The translations under genes were made by a program, and so were the position numbers. Of a stretch of 59,040 bases of DNA, positions 1 through 8,603 are shown piece after piece. Every line of letters starts with the position of its first letter. The first letter of the stretch is position 1. The stretch spans positions 1 to 59,040 of the forward strand of contig NZ_RHOF01000022.1 in NCBI RefSeq assembly GCF_003946445.1, written 5' to 3'. Below the pieces are notes generated by a model. It was not told the origin of the DNA, made no database searches, and was given only the letters and a program-made list of their open reading frames with translations. Origin of the DNA: Loigolactobacillus jiayinensis (lineage in GTDB: Bacteria > Bacillota > Bacilli > Lactobacillales > Lactobacillaceae).

Positions 1-93
1 GCTTAATTTCCAATTCTGCCTAAAATTAGCTATCAACAGGATTTGACAAAGAGCCTCCAAAATTAGCTATCAACAGGATTTGACAAAGAGCCT
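1..93 (-). mobile_element. End of an insertion sequence (probable ISL3 family), with duplicated terminal repeat
   Basis: Read on the minus strand, a terminus beginning GGCTCTTTGTCAAATCC runs leftward from base 55 out of the window. Bases 4-55 are the exact reverse complement of 58989-59040. A second copy of the outermost 34 bases lies at 59-92, so a unit of about 37 bp (22-58 and 59-95) is tandemly repeated and differs only in its last two bases. The GGCTCTTTGTCAA start resembles ISL3-family termini known from lactobacilli; that family assignment is from memory. No transposase reading frame lies inside the window. Confidence 0.65.
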
Positions 94-130
94 TTAAAAA
101 TTCGCGTAAGACTTTTTAATTTACGTTAGC

Positions 131-1846
131 TTAATAATTAATGTGTACTGCAAATGAAGGCATGAAGTAGCTTGAAACTGAAGCAATCTTCACGTTTTCA
201 CCTGGTTGTGGTGCGTTAACATACTGATTACCACCGATATATAATGCAACATGATACGTTGCACCGGCGCTACCCCAGAATAATAAATCACCAGCTTGTG
301 CTTGGCTAACAGAGATCTTAGTGCCAGCACTCTCCTGAGCAGTAGTCACACGACCAATTGAAACACCAGCTTTAGCCAATGCCCATTGTGTTAGGCCAGA
401 GCAATCAAACCCTGAGCCTTCAGACTCGCCACCCCAAACATAAGGAACACCAATTTGTGATTCAGCCGCAGAGATAGCTGCTTGAGCACCTGTACCATAG
501 CTGGTACTAGTGCTGGCTGAACTACTAGCGGATGAACTTGTGTTAGTTGTTTGTGATGCTTGAGACGAAGTTGATGTACTTTGTGAAGTTGACTGATTTG
601 TACTCGTCTGTTGAACAGTTGCTTGTGATGCTGCAGCAGCTGAAGCGGCATTAGCGCTAGCTGTTGCTGCTGCTGACTGTGCTGCTGCTTGGCTAGCCGC
701 ATTGGCACTGGCTGTTGCTGCAGCTTGAGCCGAAGCTTGACTAGCAGCATTAGCACTAGCCGTTGCTGTTGATTGCGCTGCTGCACTGGCAGCATTAGCA
801 CTAGCTGTTGCTATTGATTGTGCTGCTGCACTAGCGGCGTTAGCACTAGCTGTCGCCGTTGATTGTGCTGCTGATTGGGTATTAGCCTGAGAAGTTGCTT
901 GACTAGCAGCTTGTGCGGATGCAGCATTAGCACTGGCTGTTGCCGCTGACTTAGCCGCTGCTTGACTAGCCGCATTGGCACTAGCTGTCGCTGCTGATTG
1001 AACAGCAGTTTGTTGTGCTGCCTTAACAACAGCTAACGAAGCAGCATTAGCAGAAGCAGTAGCTTGGCTAGCCGCATTAGCGCTGGCAGTTGCTACTGAT
1101 TGGGCAGTAGCCGTTGATGCAGCTGCGGCAGATTCTGCCGCGGCATTGGCACTGGCAGTTGCTACTGATTGGGCTTCACTAGCAGCATCAGCACTGGTTG
1201 TATCGCTAGCTACTGCAGTAGTACTTGCTGCGGCAGTGCTTGCTGTAGTACTGGTAGCAACAGCTGAAGTAGCCGTTAAACTTGTACTTGCAGCTGGTTT
1301 AACACCAGTTAATTTAGGATTGTTAAATTCTACATAGGCACTTGGTACCCATGCGTTATCACCGATCTGATACCAAGTAATACCGCCAACTTGGACTTTA
1401 TCGGTTGCATTAATTGTTTGACCGTAAACCATATAGTTACCAGTTGCTTGGCCACTAGTTGGTGACGTCCAAATTGTGATTGCACCGTCACTATAGTTAC
1501 CGGTAACTGTATCACTAGTTTTTGCTGCTACTTTTTCAGTTGTTGTTGCTTGGAAATATTTAGCCGGTACCCATTCATTAGTACCGATTTGGTACCATTT
1601 TTCACCAAAAATTTGCTTGGTAGCTTGTACTTTAATGGATTGACCCTTAGTTAAATAGCGAGTTGGTTTCTGACCTGTCGTTGGATTGTCCCAGACGGTA
1701 GTCGCACCGCTTTGATAAGAAACTTCAACGGTTTGCGCTGCCTGTGCTTGTTGAGCTCCTGCAAGTGTTGCTCCAGCTAAACCGACAACACCGGCAGCCA
1801 GGTATGTAGATAAATGACTTTTAGACTTTGATTTTGCTTTTGACAT
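131..1846 (-). CDS. Secreted NlpC/P60 family peptidoglycan hydrolase with Ala/Ser/Thr-rich repeat linker
   Basis: A 571-residue protein that probably cleaves peptidoglycan stem peptides outside the cell. Residues 1-36 form a signal peptide (Lys-rich start, hydrophobic core, AQA cleavage region). Two related SH3-like modules of about 60 residues follow, each with a WYQIG(T/D)N(E/A)WVP motif. Residues of roughly 190-450 are Ala/Ser/Thr/Gln-rich and contain ten copies of ATASANAA. The C-terminal ~115 residues are an NlpC/P60 domain with the catalytic Cys in FDCSGL and His in HVALYIG. Ala/Ser/Thr linkers are O-glycosylated in the Lactiplantibacillus plantarum autolysin Acm2, so glycosylation is possible here by analogy. 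The start is set by AAGGAGG seven bases upstream. The gene stands alone; the IS end lies about 40 bases past its stop. Confidence 0.93.
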   Translation of the reverse strand: MSKAKSKSKSHLSTYLAAGVVGLAGATLAGAQQAQAAQTVEVSYQSGATTVWDNPTTGQKPTRYLTKGQSIKVQATKQIFGEKWYQIGTNEWVPAKYFQATTTEKVAAKTSDTVTGNYSDGAITIWTSPTSGQATGNYMVYGQTINATDKVQVGGITWYQIGDNAWVPSAYVEFNNPKLTGVKPAASTSLTATSAVATSTTASTAAASTTAVASDTTSADAASEAQSVATASANAAAESAAAASTATAQSVATASANAASQATASANAASLAVVKAAQQTAVQSAATASANAASQAAAKSAATASANAASAQAASQATSQANTQSAAQSTATASANAASAAAQSIATASANAASAAAQSTATASANAASQASAQAAATASANAASQAAAQSAAATASANAASAAAASQATVQQTSTNQSTSQSTSTSSQASQTTNTSSSASSSASTSTSYGTGAQAAISAAESQIGVPYVWGGESEGSGFDCSGLTQWALAKAGVSIGRVTTAQESAGTKISVSQAQAGDLLFWGSAGATYHVALYIGGNQYVNAPQPGENVKIASVSSYFMPSFAVHINY

Positions 1847-1868
1847 ATAACAGCCTCCTTGTTATGCC

Positions 1869-1905
1869 TAGATTAGGATAGTGCGCTTGGTCACTATATG
1901 ATCTA
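1869..1905 (-). promoter_or_regulatory. Stem-loop in the 5' untranslated region of the NlpC/P60 gene
   Basis: Bases 1869-1883 and 1892-1905 form a nearly perfect inverted repeat (tagat..ta.atagtg / cactat.ta..atcta) around an 8-base loop. It lies between the likely -10 box and the ribosome binding site. It may stabilise the mRNA of this secreted protein or control translation; the role is inferred. Confidence 0.5.
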
Positions 1906-1943
1906 AACTGGGAACAACGTGAGTCCCCGAACTTTCGACCTTT

Positions 1944-1949
1944 AGTATA
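1944..1949 (-). promoter_or_regulatory. Likely -10 box for the NlpC/P60 gene
   Basis: TATACT on the minus strand, about 100 bases before the start codon. No good -35 hexamer is present at 17 bases (TGTAAA is the best fit), so the promoter is only moderately supported. The rest of the 413-bp divergent gap (1847-2259) shows no gene. Confidence 0.4.
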
Positions 1950-2201
1950 CCGTACTTTAATAAAAATTTACAGTGTTTATCAACTAACAGCAAATTTGTA
2001 ACCGAACTGTGATGAAAATACGTTGAAACATCACGTGACTAGATTAATTACGACAATTTGATGACAAAACAGCGTTTGCACACGCCATGGTTTTCATTTT
2101 AACCGATGACTAGCCATGCCGTCAAAAAATTACCCTCGAGCAGTATAAATCGAATTCAGCCTCTGCGTATACTTTTACTGTCGTCAACATGAAAAGTGCG
2201 C

Positions 2202-2207
2202 TATAAT
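2202..2207 (+). promoter_or_regulatory. -10 box for the DtxR-type regulator
   Basis: A consensus TATAAT lies about 50 bases upstream of the regulator start. The -35 region (TGTCGT at 17 bases) is weak, which would fit a low-level regulator promoter. Confidence 0.5.
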
Positions 2208-2259
2208 AGTGAAAGTAATTGCTACGGCAAAACTTTCTACAGGAGCGTGATCACGTCAA

Positions 2260-2931
2260 ATGACGCCGATTAAGGAAGATTATCTGAAAATCATTTTTGA
2301 ATTGGGCGGCGCAAAAAAAGAAGTCTCAAATAAGCAGATTTCATTAGCACTCGGTATTGCTGCTGGCTCCGTCACTGAAATGGTCAGCAAATTAAAAAAA
2401 GAAAACTTAGTTACACATAAACCATACCATGATATTGCATTAACAAAGAGCGGTTTAGATCAAGCAATTTTATTGATTCGTAAACATCGCCTCTGGGAAA
2501 CTTTTTTAGCAAATGATTTGGCGTTTGCATTACCAGATATTCACCCAGAAGCCGAAGTATTAGAACATGTGACTAGCCCTAAGCTACTCGCCCAATTAGA
2601 TAAATTTCTCGGCTACCCAAAGCATTGCCCCCATGGTGGTGTTATTCCTGATGCTGACGGTCACTTTCAAGAAGAAAGCTATACTGTCCTAGCCCAGATT
2701 CCTAATGGACAAACAGTCACGATCGAACGCTTTATTGACGATCATGATCTCTTGATTTATTTAGCTGATATCAAGTTAGGTTTAGAAACACGTGTTACTG
2801 TTCTGAAACATGAACCATTCGATGGGCCAATCAGTGTCACCACTGCTGCTGGGCAAGAATTTAATATTAGCTTTAAAGCCGCACATAATATTTTTGTCAC
2901 TGATGAAAATGGTGCGTCATTAGAGCATTAA
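2260..2931 (+). CDS. DtxR/MntR-family metal-dependent transcriptional regulator
   Basis: A 223-residue, three-domain metalloregulator, expected to repress metal uptake genes when Mn or Fe is bound. The N-terminal winged helix begins MTPIKEDYLKIIFEL; the dimerisation and metal-binding domain includes HRLWE and an EAEVLEH segment; CPHGG precedes a C-terminal FeoA/SH3-like domain. The length matches DtxR/SirR types rather than the short (~140 residue) MntR. The position equal to MntR Glu11 is Lys10, so the primary site differs from Bacillus MntR. The start codon has AGGAG 14 bases upstream, a long spacing, but an in-frame stop just upstream leaves no earlier choice. It is transcribed alone, with no transporter beside it, so its targets are elsewhere. 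Confidence 0.88.
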   Translation: MTPIKEDYLKIIFELGGAKKEVSNKQISLALGIAAGSVTEMVSKLKKENLVTHKPYHDIALTKSGLDQAILLIRKHRLWETFLANDLAFALPDIHPEAEVLEHVTSPKLLAQLDKFLGYPKHCPHGGVIPDADGHFQEESYTVLAQIPNGQTVTIERFIDDHDLLIYLADIKLGLETRVTVLKHEPFDGPISVTTAAGQEFNISFKAAHNIFVTDENGASLEH

Positions 2932-2981
2932 GCAGCTAAGTGAGTTAAAAGTACGCACCGTTACCTAACGCACAAAAAATA

Positions 2982-3028
2982 AAACGAGACAACGACATAA
3001 TTTTATTTATGTCGTTGTCTCGTTTTTT
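2982..3028. terminator. Bidirectional terminator between the metalloregulator and luxS
   Basis: A perfect 19-bp stem (2982-3000 with 3007-3025) around a 6-base loop, with A-rich and T-rich flanks, serves both converging genes. Confidence 0.9.
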
Positions 3029-3033
3029 TAATT

Positions 3034-3519
3034 CTACAATGATTGTGTCACAACATGGCGTTCAAATGGATCTGAACTAATGCCTTCTTCAAGAATCTTT
3101 TTGCACCATTCCTTAGCAGAGAACAATGAATGGTCACGGTAGTTACCACAGCTAGTGATATCAGTACCTTGTACATCATCCCAAGTTGCAGGTCCAGCGA
3201 TGAATTCCAATGAGCCCTTTAAGGCAGCAGCAACATCTTCTGGTTTGTGGCGACCCCAGAGAATCAAATGGAAACCAGTCCGGCAACCAAATGGTGAACA
3301 ATCGATCACGCCATCAAGACGATCACGGAGTAAGCCAGCCAGCATATGTTCGATCGTATGTAACCCAGCTGTTGGAATTGCGTTTTCGTTAGGTTGAACT
3401 AAACGGAGATCGTAATTTTGAATTTCGTCACCTTTTGTACCAGATTCCGTTGTGATTAAACGGACGTAAGGTGCTTTAACTTTAGTATGATCTAAAGTAA
3501 AACTTTCAACTTTTGCCAT
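3034..3519 (-). CDS. luxS: S-ribosylhomocysteine lyase LuxS
   Basis: A 161-residue enzyme that splits S-ribosylhomocysteine into homocysteine and the precursor of autoinducer-2, in the activated methyl cycle. The metal-binding HTIEH motif, [11 protein letters not shown] and the downstream Cys in TSCGNYRDH are all visible. The start is the ATG at 3519, preceded by GGAGG at good spacing; an upstream in-frame start lacks a site. No pfs or methionine gene is adjacent, and the LOG-family gene upstream is separated by about 80 bases. Confidence 0.97.
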   Translation of the reverse strand: MAKVESFTLDHTKVKAPYVRLITTESGTKGDEIQNYDLRLVQPNENAIPTAGLHTIEHMLAGLLRDRLDGVIDCSPFGCRTGFHLILWGRHKPEDVAAALKGSLEFIAGPATWDDVQGTDITSCGNYRDHSLFSAKEWCKKILEEGISSDPFERHVVTQSL

Positions 3520-3599
3520 GTTTAATTCCTCCAATTAATCATTTGAGCTTGTGTGCTCTTCTTTTCATTGTACCGCTAGACTAGCAATTTGGAAAATCT

Positions 3600-4169
3600 T
3601 TAATTCAAATATTTATTGGCTATTTGATAATGAAAGTTAGCAAACCCTTGGTATATTTCTGCAATTGTCGTTGCGTTGATCAATAGATCACGGTTAGCGA
3701 TTGGCGCAAAGCCGCTGTCAATCATTTGTTGTAAGGTCGCAACTAAGGGGTCAAAAAAGCCGTCAATATTGAAAATTGCAATTGGCTTATGGTGTAGTCC
3801 TAATTGACTCCACGATAAAGCTTGCCACAATTCCTCAAATGTACCAAAGCCACCGGGTAATACGATAAAGGCATCGGCAAGTTCGATTAATTTTGTCTTG
3901 CGCTCACTCATATCAGCAACTTGAATTAATTGGGTTAAATGTGGATTAGCTTGCCCGCGGTCGACAAAAATCTGCGGAATGACGCCAATTACCTCACCAC
4001 CAGCTGCAGTCATACTGTGACTAACATCGTGCATTAACCCAATATCACTGCCACCGTAGATTAAAGCTTGCTGATGCTGCGCCATATACTGACCTAATGC
4101 CAGAGCTTGTTGCTGGAATTTTGGATCCAGTCCTGTGTTGGAACCACAAAAAATCGTTATATTCTTCAA
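3600..4169 (-). CDS. LOG family protein (TIGR00730 Rossmann fold)
   Basis: A 189-residue protein of the family once annotated as lysine decarboxylase. Members characterised in other organisms release nucleobase from cytokinin ribotides or hydrolyse nucleoside monophosphates. The diagnostic PGGFGTFEELWQAL motif (consensus PGGxGTxxE) and YGGSDIGLM are present. The start is TTG with GGAGG six bases upstream. It lies 10 bases after the RdgB-like gene and probably ends the folate transcript. The physiological substrate is unknown. Confidence 0.88.
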   Translation of the reverse strand: MKNITIFCGSNTGLDPKFQQQALALGQYMAQHQQALIYGGSDIGLMHDVSHSMTAAGGEVIGVIPQIFVDRGQANPHLTQLIQVADMSERKTKLIELADAFIVLPGGFGTFEELWQALSWSQLGLHHKPIAIFNIDGFFDPLVATLQQMIDSGFAPIANRDLLINATTIAEIYQGFANFHYQIANKYLN

Positions 4170-4179
4170 AATGATCCTC

Positions 4180-4752
4180 CTAAAGCTGGCGAACTAATTC
4201 GGCTACAGCACGGCCGCGATGACTGTATTGGCTACGAACAGTTGCTGATAATTGAGCTAGAGTTTTACCTAACTGAGGTAAATAAACTAACCGATCAAAA
4301 CCACCACTTAAGGTGCCTTGCTCCTGCAAAGCCACTTGTGCGGTCAACTGACCATGGGCCTGAATCAACTGTGATCCTAGCCGCAAAACTAAATAACTAT
4401 GCAACGTGATTTGGCGATTACTTATGCCTTGGAGTCGCGACAACAAATATTTATTGGCTGGTAATAACTGCTGCGCCAAGGTGCGTGCCGTATGTACTCC
4501 AAATTCATCAGGAAAAGCAGCCAGCTCAATTCCTGAATCATCACCTAGCACTGGCAAACTCGTGAATTCAGCTACCTGTAGCGCCTTGTTCGTTGCGTTT
4601 TGCCCATAGTCATTTCCCTCTGCTGAAAAAGTAATTGGTGTGACCTTGCTTGTATAGCGCTCAAGTGCTAACCCACTTTGAGCAAATAAGGCTCGTAATT
4701 CAGCTAGCTTGCCAGCATTTTGACTCGCTAATAGAATTGGCTGTTCAAGCAT
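4180..4752 (-). CDS. RdgB/HAM1-like non-canonical purine NTP pyrophosphatase in the folate operon
   Basis: A 190-residue Maf/HAM1-fold pyrophosphatase. SQNAGKLAELRALF, LGDDSGIEL and SHRGRAV are the family motifs. It overlaps folC by 8 bases and is the second RdgB-type domain in the window; the other is fused to RNase PH. L. plantarum has a comparable gene in its folate cluster. Because no NUDIX-type dihydroneopterin triphosphate pyrophosphatase is seen here, it is a candidate for that missing step; this is inference. The alternative is ordinary cleansing of ITP/XTP. Confidence 0.87.
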   Translation of the reverse strand: MLEQPILLASQNAGKLAELRALFAQSGLALERYTSKVTPITFSAEGNDYGQNATNKALQVAEFTSLPVLGDDSGIELAAFPDEFGVHTARTLAQQLLPANKYLLSRLQGISNRQITLHSYLVLRLGSQLIQAHGQLTAQVALQEQGTLSGGFDRLVYLPQLGKTLAQLSATVRSQYSHRGRAVAELVRQL

Positions 4753-6046
4753 TTGGCAACAACTCCTTTACTAAATAAAAGGATCCCGTCACCACAATTA
4801 GTCCATCGGCCGTTGTCTGCTGCTGCGCCATTTTCAAGGCCTGCTGTGGCACAGCACAAATCGTTAGCGCTAGCTGTGGTGCAATTGCCTGACAAGCAGT
4901 TGCTAATTCAGTTGCAGGTAATTCACGCGTTGGATTATTCGGTGTCGTGACGATAACTTGTGTTGCTAGCGGTAATAAAAGCTGCAACATGCGCTGATAA
5001 TTTTTATCGCGCAACATCCCAATCACCAAGGTCACCGGCCGCACTGGCGTCAAGCGTTGCAAAGTGTCCACTAGTGCTTGACTCCCATCCGGATTGTGCG
5101 CGCCATCCAATAAAACAGTTGGTTGCTGCCCAATCACTTGCAAGCGTCCTGGCAATTTGACTTGCGTCAAAGCTTTTCGCACCACTGTTTCCGGTAAGTC
5201 GATTTGCTTTTGCAGTACATGGATCGCCGTCAAAACAGTGACTAAATTAGCTACTTGAAATTCGCCAGCTAAGCTTAACCGTAAATGAGGCCAGTTAAAC
5301 CATTCGCTTGCTACACTGACCAGTATGCCCGTTAAATCAAATTGCTCAATTTGCGTCGTCAGCTGCTGTACTTGCCAAAACGGCGCTTGATTCGTTTTAG
5401 CCGCCTGTTGCAACACTTTCTCAGCCGCTGGCGCTTGTTGTGGATAACTGATCACTGGTACACCTTGACGCATGATTTTACTTTTAGTCTGTGCAATCGC
5501 CGTCAATGTGTTCCCTAACAAAGCCATATGGTCATAGGCGATTTTGGTAAAAATCACCAGTGCTGGTTGATCTAAAGCGTTGGTCGCATCAAATTCACCG
5601 CCTAAACCAGTTTCTACCACCGCCCACTTCACTTGACGTTGTTGAAATTGTAACAGCGCTAAAATAAAATACCATTCAAATTCCGATAAAGCCGCTGGGG
5701 TTAAATCTAAATCAGCCAATGCCTGTTTACCACGTGCAAACGCTGCTAAAAATTCAGTAGCGGTCATTATCTGACCATCAACAGTGATTTGTTCATATGG
5801 GCTGCGCAGATATGGACTCATAAACGCCCCACTACGGTAACCTGCAGTCGTCAAAATTGTCCGCAACATTTGCGTAGTTGACCCTTTACCATTGGTACCA
5901 GCAATATGGATAACTTTAAACGTCTGCTCTGGATGGCCCAGTTGTGCTAAGACTTGACGCAATAGTCCCACACGATCACCGACTTCATACAACATGCCTT
6001 GCGTCATCTCGGCCTGAGCCGCCTGCACTTGTTGTTGAATTGTCAT
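4745..6046 (-). CDS. folC: Bifunctional folylpolyglutamate/dihydrofolate synthase
   Basis: About 433 residues, a Mur-ligase-fold ATP-dependent ligase that adds glutamate to (dihydro)folate. The P-loop HIAGTNGKGST, KIAYDHMALLGNT and LLDGAHNPDG motifs are intact. The ATG at 6046 overlaps the folE stop as TAATG, a sign of translational coupling; a GTG six bases earlier is an alternative. Some family members lack dihydrofolate synthase activity, but it is expected here because the rest of the de novo pathway is present. Confidence 0.93.
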   Translation of the reverse strand: MTIQQQVQAAQAEMTQGMLYEVGDRVGLLRQVLAQLGHPEQTFKVIHIAGTNGKGSTTQMLRTILTTAGYRSGAFMSPYLRSPYEQITVDGQIMTATEFLAAFARGKQALADLDLTPAALSEFEWYFILALLQFQQRQVKWAVVETGLGGEFDATNALDQPALVIFTKIAYDHMALLGNTLTAIAQTKSKIMRQGVPVISYPQQAPAAEKVLQQAAKTNQAPFWQVQQLTTQIEQFDLTGILVSVASEWFNWPHLRLSLAGEFQVANLVTVLTAIHVLQKQIDLPETVVRKALTQVKLPGRLQVIGQQPTVLLDGAHNPDGSQALVDTLQRLTPVRPVTLVIGMLRDKNYQRMLQLLLPLATQVIVTTPNNPTRELPATELATACQAIAPQLALTICAVPQQALKMAQQQTTADGLIVVTGSFYLVKELLPNA

Positions 6047-6606
6047 TAGCACAGCCGCCGCTCGAATTCAGCAATGCGCACTGGATCATTTAAGTCGCCA
6101 GTAAAGCGGGTAGTCACCGTTTGACTACCTGTTTTTTGGATACCGCGCATTTCCATACACATGTGCCGGGCTTCTAATTCAACGGCGATCCCCTTTGGCT
6201 GTAAAATTCGTTGTAATTCGTCAACTAACTGTGACGTCAAACGTTCCTGCACATTAGGTTTATGGGCAACGTAATCAACTAAACGGGCAATTTTGCTTAA
6301 GCCAATAATTTGACCGCCAGCCGGTAAGTAGGCGATATGTGCCGTCCCAAAAAAAGGCAATAAATGATGTTCACACATTGAATAAAATGGGATATCCTTA
6401 ACAACCACCATTTCTGCATGACTATCAGTTTGAAATAATTTATAGTTGGTGAATTCTGGCTCGCGTAGTGTACTAAAAATTTCGTCGTACATCCGTGCAA
6501 CTCGTTCTGGTGTTTCCAATAAGCCGGCCCGTTCTGGGTCTTCGCCGACGGCCACTAAAATTTGTTTAACGGCAGCCATAATTTGTTGTTTCTGTTCATC
6601 ATTCAT
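6046..6606 (-). CDS. folE: GTP cyclohydrolase I
   Basis: A 186-residue type IA enzyme that converts GTP to 7,8-dihydroneopterin triphosphate, the first step of folate synthesis. Zinc ligands are visible in MCEHHLLPF and in HMCMEMRG, and GLSKIARLVD is the conserved core. It starts inside the end of folK (ATGA overlap) and its stop overlaps the folC start, so it is translated within a tight operon. Confidence 0.97.
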   Translation of the reverse strand: MNDEQKQQIMAAVKQILVAVGEDPERAGLLETPERVARMYDEIFSTLREPEFTNYKLFQTDSHAEMVVVKDIPFYSMCEHHLLPFFGTAHIAYLPAGGQIIGLSKIARLVDYVAHKPNVQERLTSQLVDELQRILQPKGIAVELEARHMCMEMRGIQKTGSQTVTTRFTGDLNDPVRIAEFERRLC

Positions 6607-7088
6607 ACGTGCTCATCCCTAATCTTGGTCACCCGCTGAGCGGCAGGTAACGCCTGTATTAATTTTTCAACCTGTTGCTGTTTCAGCCCGACTGTGATTT
6701 CCTTTAACGGCACTAAAACAAAAGCGCGCTGCGTCATTTCCGGATGGGGAATCGTTAAGTCAGCCGTCTTGATCGTCGCGTCATCGTACCACAGAATATC
6801 TAAATCAATGGTCCGCGGTCCCCAGTGAATTAACCGCCGCCGCTTTTGTTGTTGCTCAATTTGTTGGATTCGCTGCAATAATTCAGCCGCACTAAGGCTA
6901 GTCCGCAAATAGACGGCGCAATTATAAAAATCATCTTGCACCACACCACCGACTGGAGCAGTTTCATAAATACTGGATACCCGTACGACTTCAATCGCGG
7001 GGTCCGCTTGTAGCGCGGTAATTGCTTGGTGGAGCTGTGCTTGACGATCTCCAATATTAGAACCAATACTTAAGTAAACCTGATGCAT
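6603..7088 (-). CDS. folK: 2-amino-4-hydroxy-6-hydroxymethyldihydropteridine pyrophosphokinase
   Basis: A 161-residue HPPK that transfers pyrophosphate from ATP to the hydroxymethyl pterin before FolP acts. YLSIGSNIGDR, SSIYETAPVG and the GPRTIDLDIL signature are present, with PHPEMTQRAFVL near the end. Its ATG shares one base with the folB stop and its end overlaps folE by four bases. Confidence 0.97.
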   Translation of the reverse strand: MHQVYLSIGSNIGDRQAQLHQAITALQADPAIEVVRVSSIYETAPVGGVVQDDFYNCAVYLRTSLSAAELLQRIQQIEQQQKRRRLIHWGPRTIDLDILWYDDATIKTADLTIPHPEMTQRAFVLVPLKEITVGLKQQQVEKLIQALPAAQRVTKIRDEHV

Positions 7089-7447
7089 TAGCGATTCACC
7101 TGCACTTCAATTTCAACATTATCAAAAATACCAGCGATCGGCACGCTGTACTTACGAATTCGTAACTGAACTGCCGCAATGAGCTGATATTTTTTCAACA
7201 AGGCTTGACTAATATGATTCGCTAGGCTTTCAATCAGTTGATATTGTTGTGTTTGGGCGATTTCAGTTATCGTCGTGTAAACATCAGCATAACTAACTGT
7301 CGCTGCTAATTGATCTTTAGTGCCTAGATCCTCAATTGGTACCGTTAATGCAACATCGATTTCAAGTCGCTGTCCTAGCCGATTCTCCTCGGGTAAAACA
7401 CCGTTATAAGTGTAAACTTGTATATTATTGATTTTAATTAATCCCAT
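7088..7447 (-). CDS. folB: Dihydroneopterin aldolase
   Basis: A 119-residue aldolase/epimerase that makes 6-hydroxymethyl-7,8-dihydropterin. The family pattern YNGVLPEENRLGQRLEIDV, VSYADVYTTI and LIESLANHIS (with the catalytic Glu in the last) is clear. It follows folP by 14 bases, with GGAGG in the gap as the ribosome binding site, and overlaps folK by one base. Confidence 0.96.
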   Translation of the reverse strand: MGLIKINNIQVYTYNGVLPEENRLGQRLEIDVALTVPIEDLGTKDQLAATVSYADVYTTITEIAQTQQYQLIESLANHISQALLKKYQLIAAVQLRIRKYSVPIAGIFDNVEIEVQVNR

Positions 7448-7461
7448 ACTTGTCCTCCAAA

Positions 7462-8568
7462 TTAACGATTAAAACTGCGTTTGATTTTATCCATGATTCC
7501 TAATGTATATTTAGTTTCAGCAATATCATGCGCCCGCATAAAGTTAACATCAAGCGCTGCCGAATTGGCAAAAATCGCCATGGTTGGTACCAGGCGCTCT
7601 TCTACCGGCAAATCAAGTAATGTTCCAATGAAACCCTTGCGTGACGGTGCAATCAACGTTGTAACGCCTAAATCATTAAAATAATCCAATTGCCGTAACA
7701 AACTATACTCTTGTTCATAATTTTTACCATATACCGTTCCTAAGCCAACATCGATCATTATTTGTTGGCGTTCAATACCATAATGACCAGCAAAATCAAT
7801 TGCCGTCGCAAAGTAATCATGAATATCCTGCGCTAGATCGGTATAGTGATCACCATTTTGTGTGTGCATGATCACTAAGCCCGCATCAGCTGCCGCGATG
7901 GCTTCCAGTAAGCGTGGCTCCGCTTGTACCGGATGCACATCATTAATAATATCCGCCCCTGCTGCCAACACTGCCTGCACCACTTCGTATTTATACGTAT
8001 CCACTGCGATCGGTACGTCCACCATTGGTCGAATTGCCTCTAACACTGGTAACACGCGAGCAATTTCTGCTGCTGGAGTTAATTCTTGATAGCCTTTACG
8101 GGTTGATTGCCCGCCTAATTCCAGCACGTCCGCACCTTGGGCCACCATTTCTTGAGCGCGCTTGATTGCTACTGCAGGCGTAAAATAGCGACCACCATCG
8201 TAAAATGAATCATCCGTAATATTTAAGATACCATACACCCGGGTTTTGGCTTGCGTGTCCAGTGTATACTGCCGCGCGTGAAATAAATGCTGCTGCCGCA
8301 ATCCTGCTGCGGCATCACGTAGTGCAGTGATATAAGCTTCAGTGCCTGCCTTTAAGTCAGCTGGCAGCCAAGTCGCCAGTTCTAATAAAATATACTTATC
8401 GATTATTAATGCTCGTGTAGAAATATAAGTCACCTGTAATTGCTGATTAAGCTGCTGCACTGCTGGATCAGTCGGTAAATCAGTATCAGCGACCAACAGT
8501 AGTAAAGTTGGCTTAAACAGCTGTGCTGGTAGCGTTGTTGTCGCTAATGATTGTTGTCGCAAATGCAC
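7462..8568 (-). CDS. folP: Dihydropteroate synthase
   Basis: About 368 residues. The C-terminal ~270 residues are a TIM-barrel DHPS with GILNITDDSFYDGGRY, GADVLELGGQST and SRKGFIG; it joins the pterin pyrophosphate to p-aminobenzoate. A further ~90 residues precede the barrel, a lengthening also known in L. plantarum-type enzymes. The frame opens with a TTG at 8583, but that has no ribosome binding site and lies only about 14 bases past the predicted transcription start. A GTG at 8568 with GGGGG eight bases upstream is preferred. It is the first gene of the folate operon here. Confidence 0.92.
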   Translation of the reverse strand: MHLRQQSLATTTLPAQLFKPTLLLLVADTDLPTDPAVQQLNQQLQVTYISTRALIIDKYILLELATWLPADLKAGTEAYITALRDAAAGLRQQHLFHARQYTLDTQAKTRVYGILNITDDSFYDGGRYFTPAVAIKRAQEMVAQGADVLELGGQSTRKGYQELTPAAEIARVLPVLEAIRPMVDVPIAVDTYKYEVVQAVLAAGADIINDVHPVQAEPRLLEAIAAADAGLVIMHTQNGDHYTDLAQDIHDYFATAIDFAGHYGIERQQIMIDVGLGTVYGKNYEQEYSLLRQLDYFNDLGVTTLIAPSRKGFIGTLLDLPVEERLVPTMAIFANSAALDVNFMRAHDIAETKYTLGIMDKIKRSFNR

Positions 8569-8603
8569 ACACGTTGCCCCCAATTATTTATTCAATTAGC
8601 CCA

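Noticed and set aside
640-1180. CRISPR-like periodic repeats
   Set aside because: The periodicity comes from codon repeats for ATASANAA in one open frame; there are no unique spacers of uniform length and no cas genes.
2028-2042. TCACGTGA palindrome as a metalloregulator site
   Set aside because: It does not resemble known MntR/DtxR operators and an 8-base palindrome is expected by chance.
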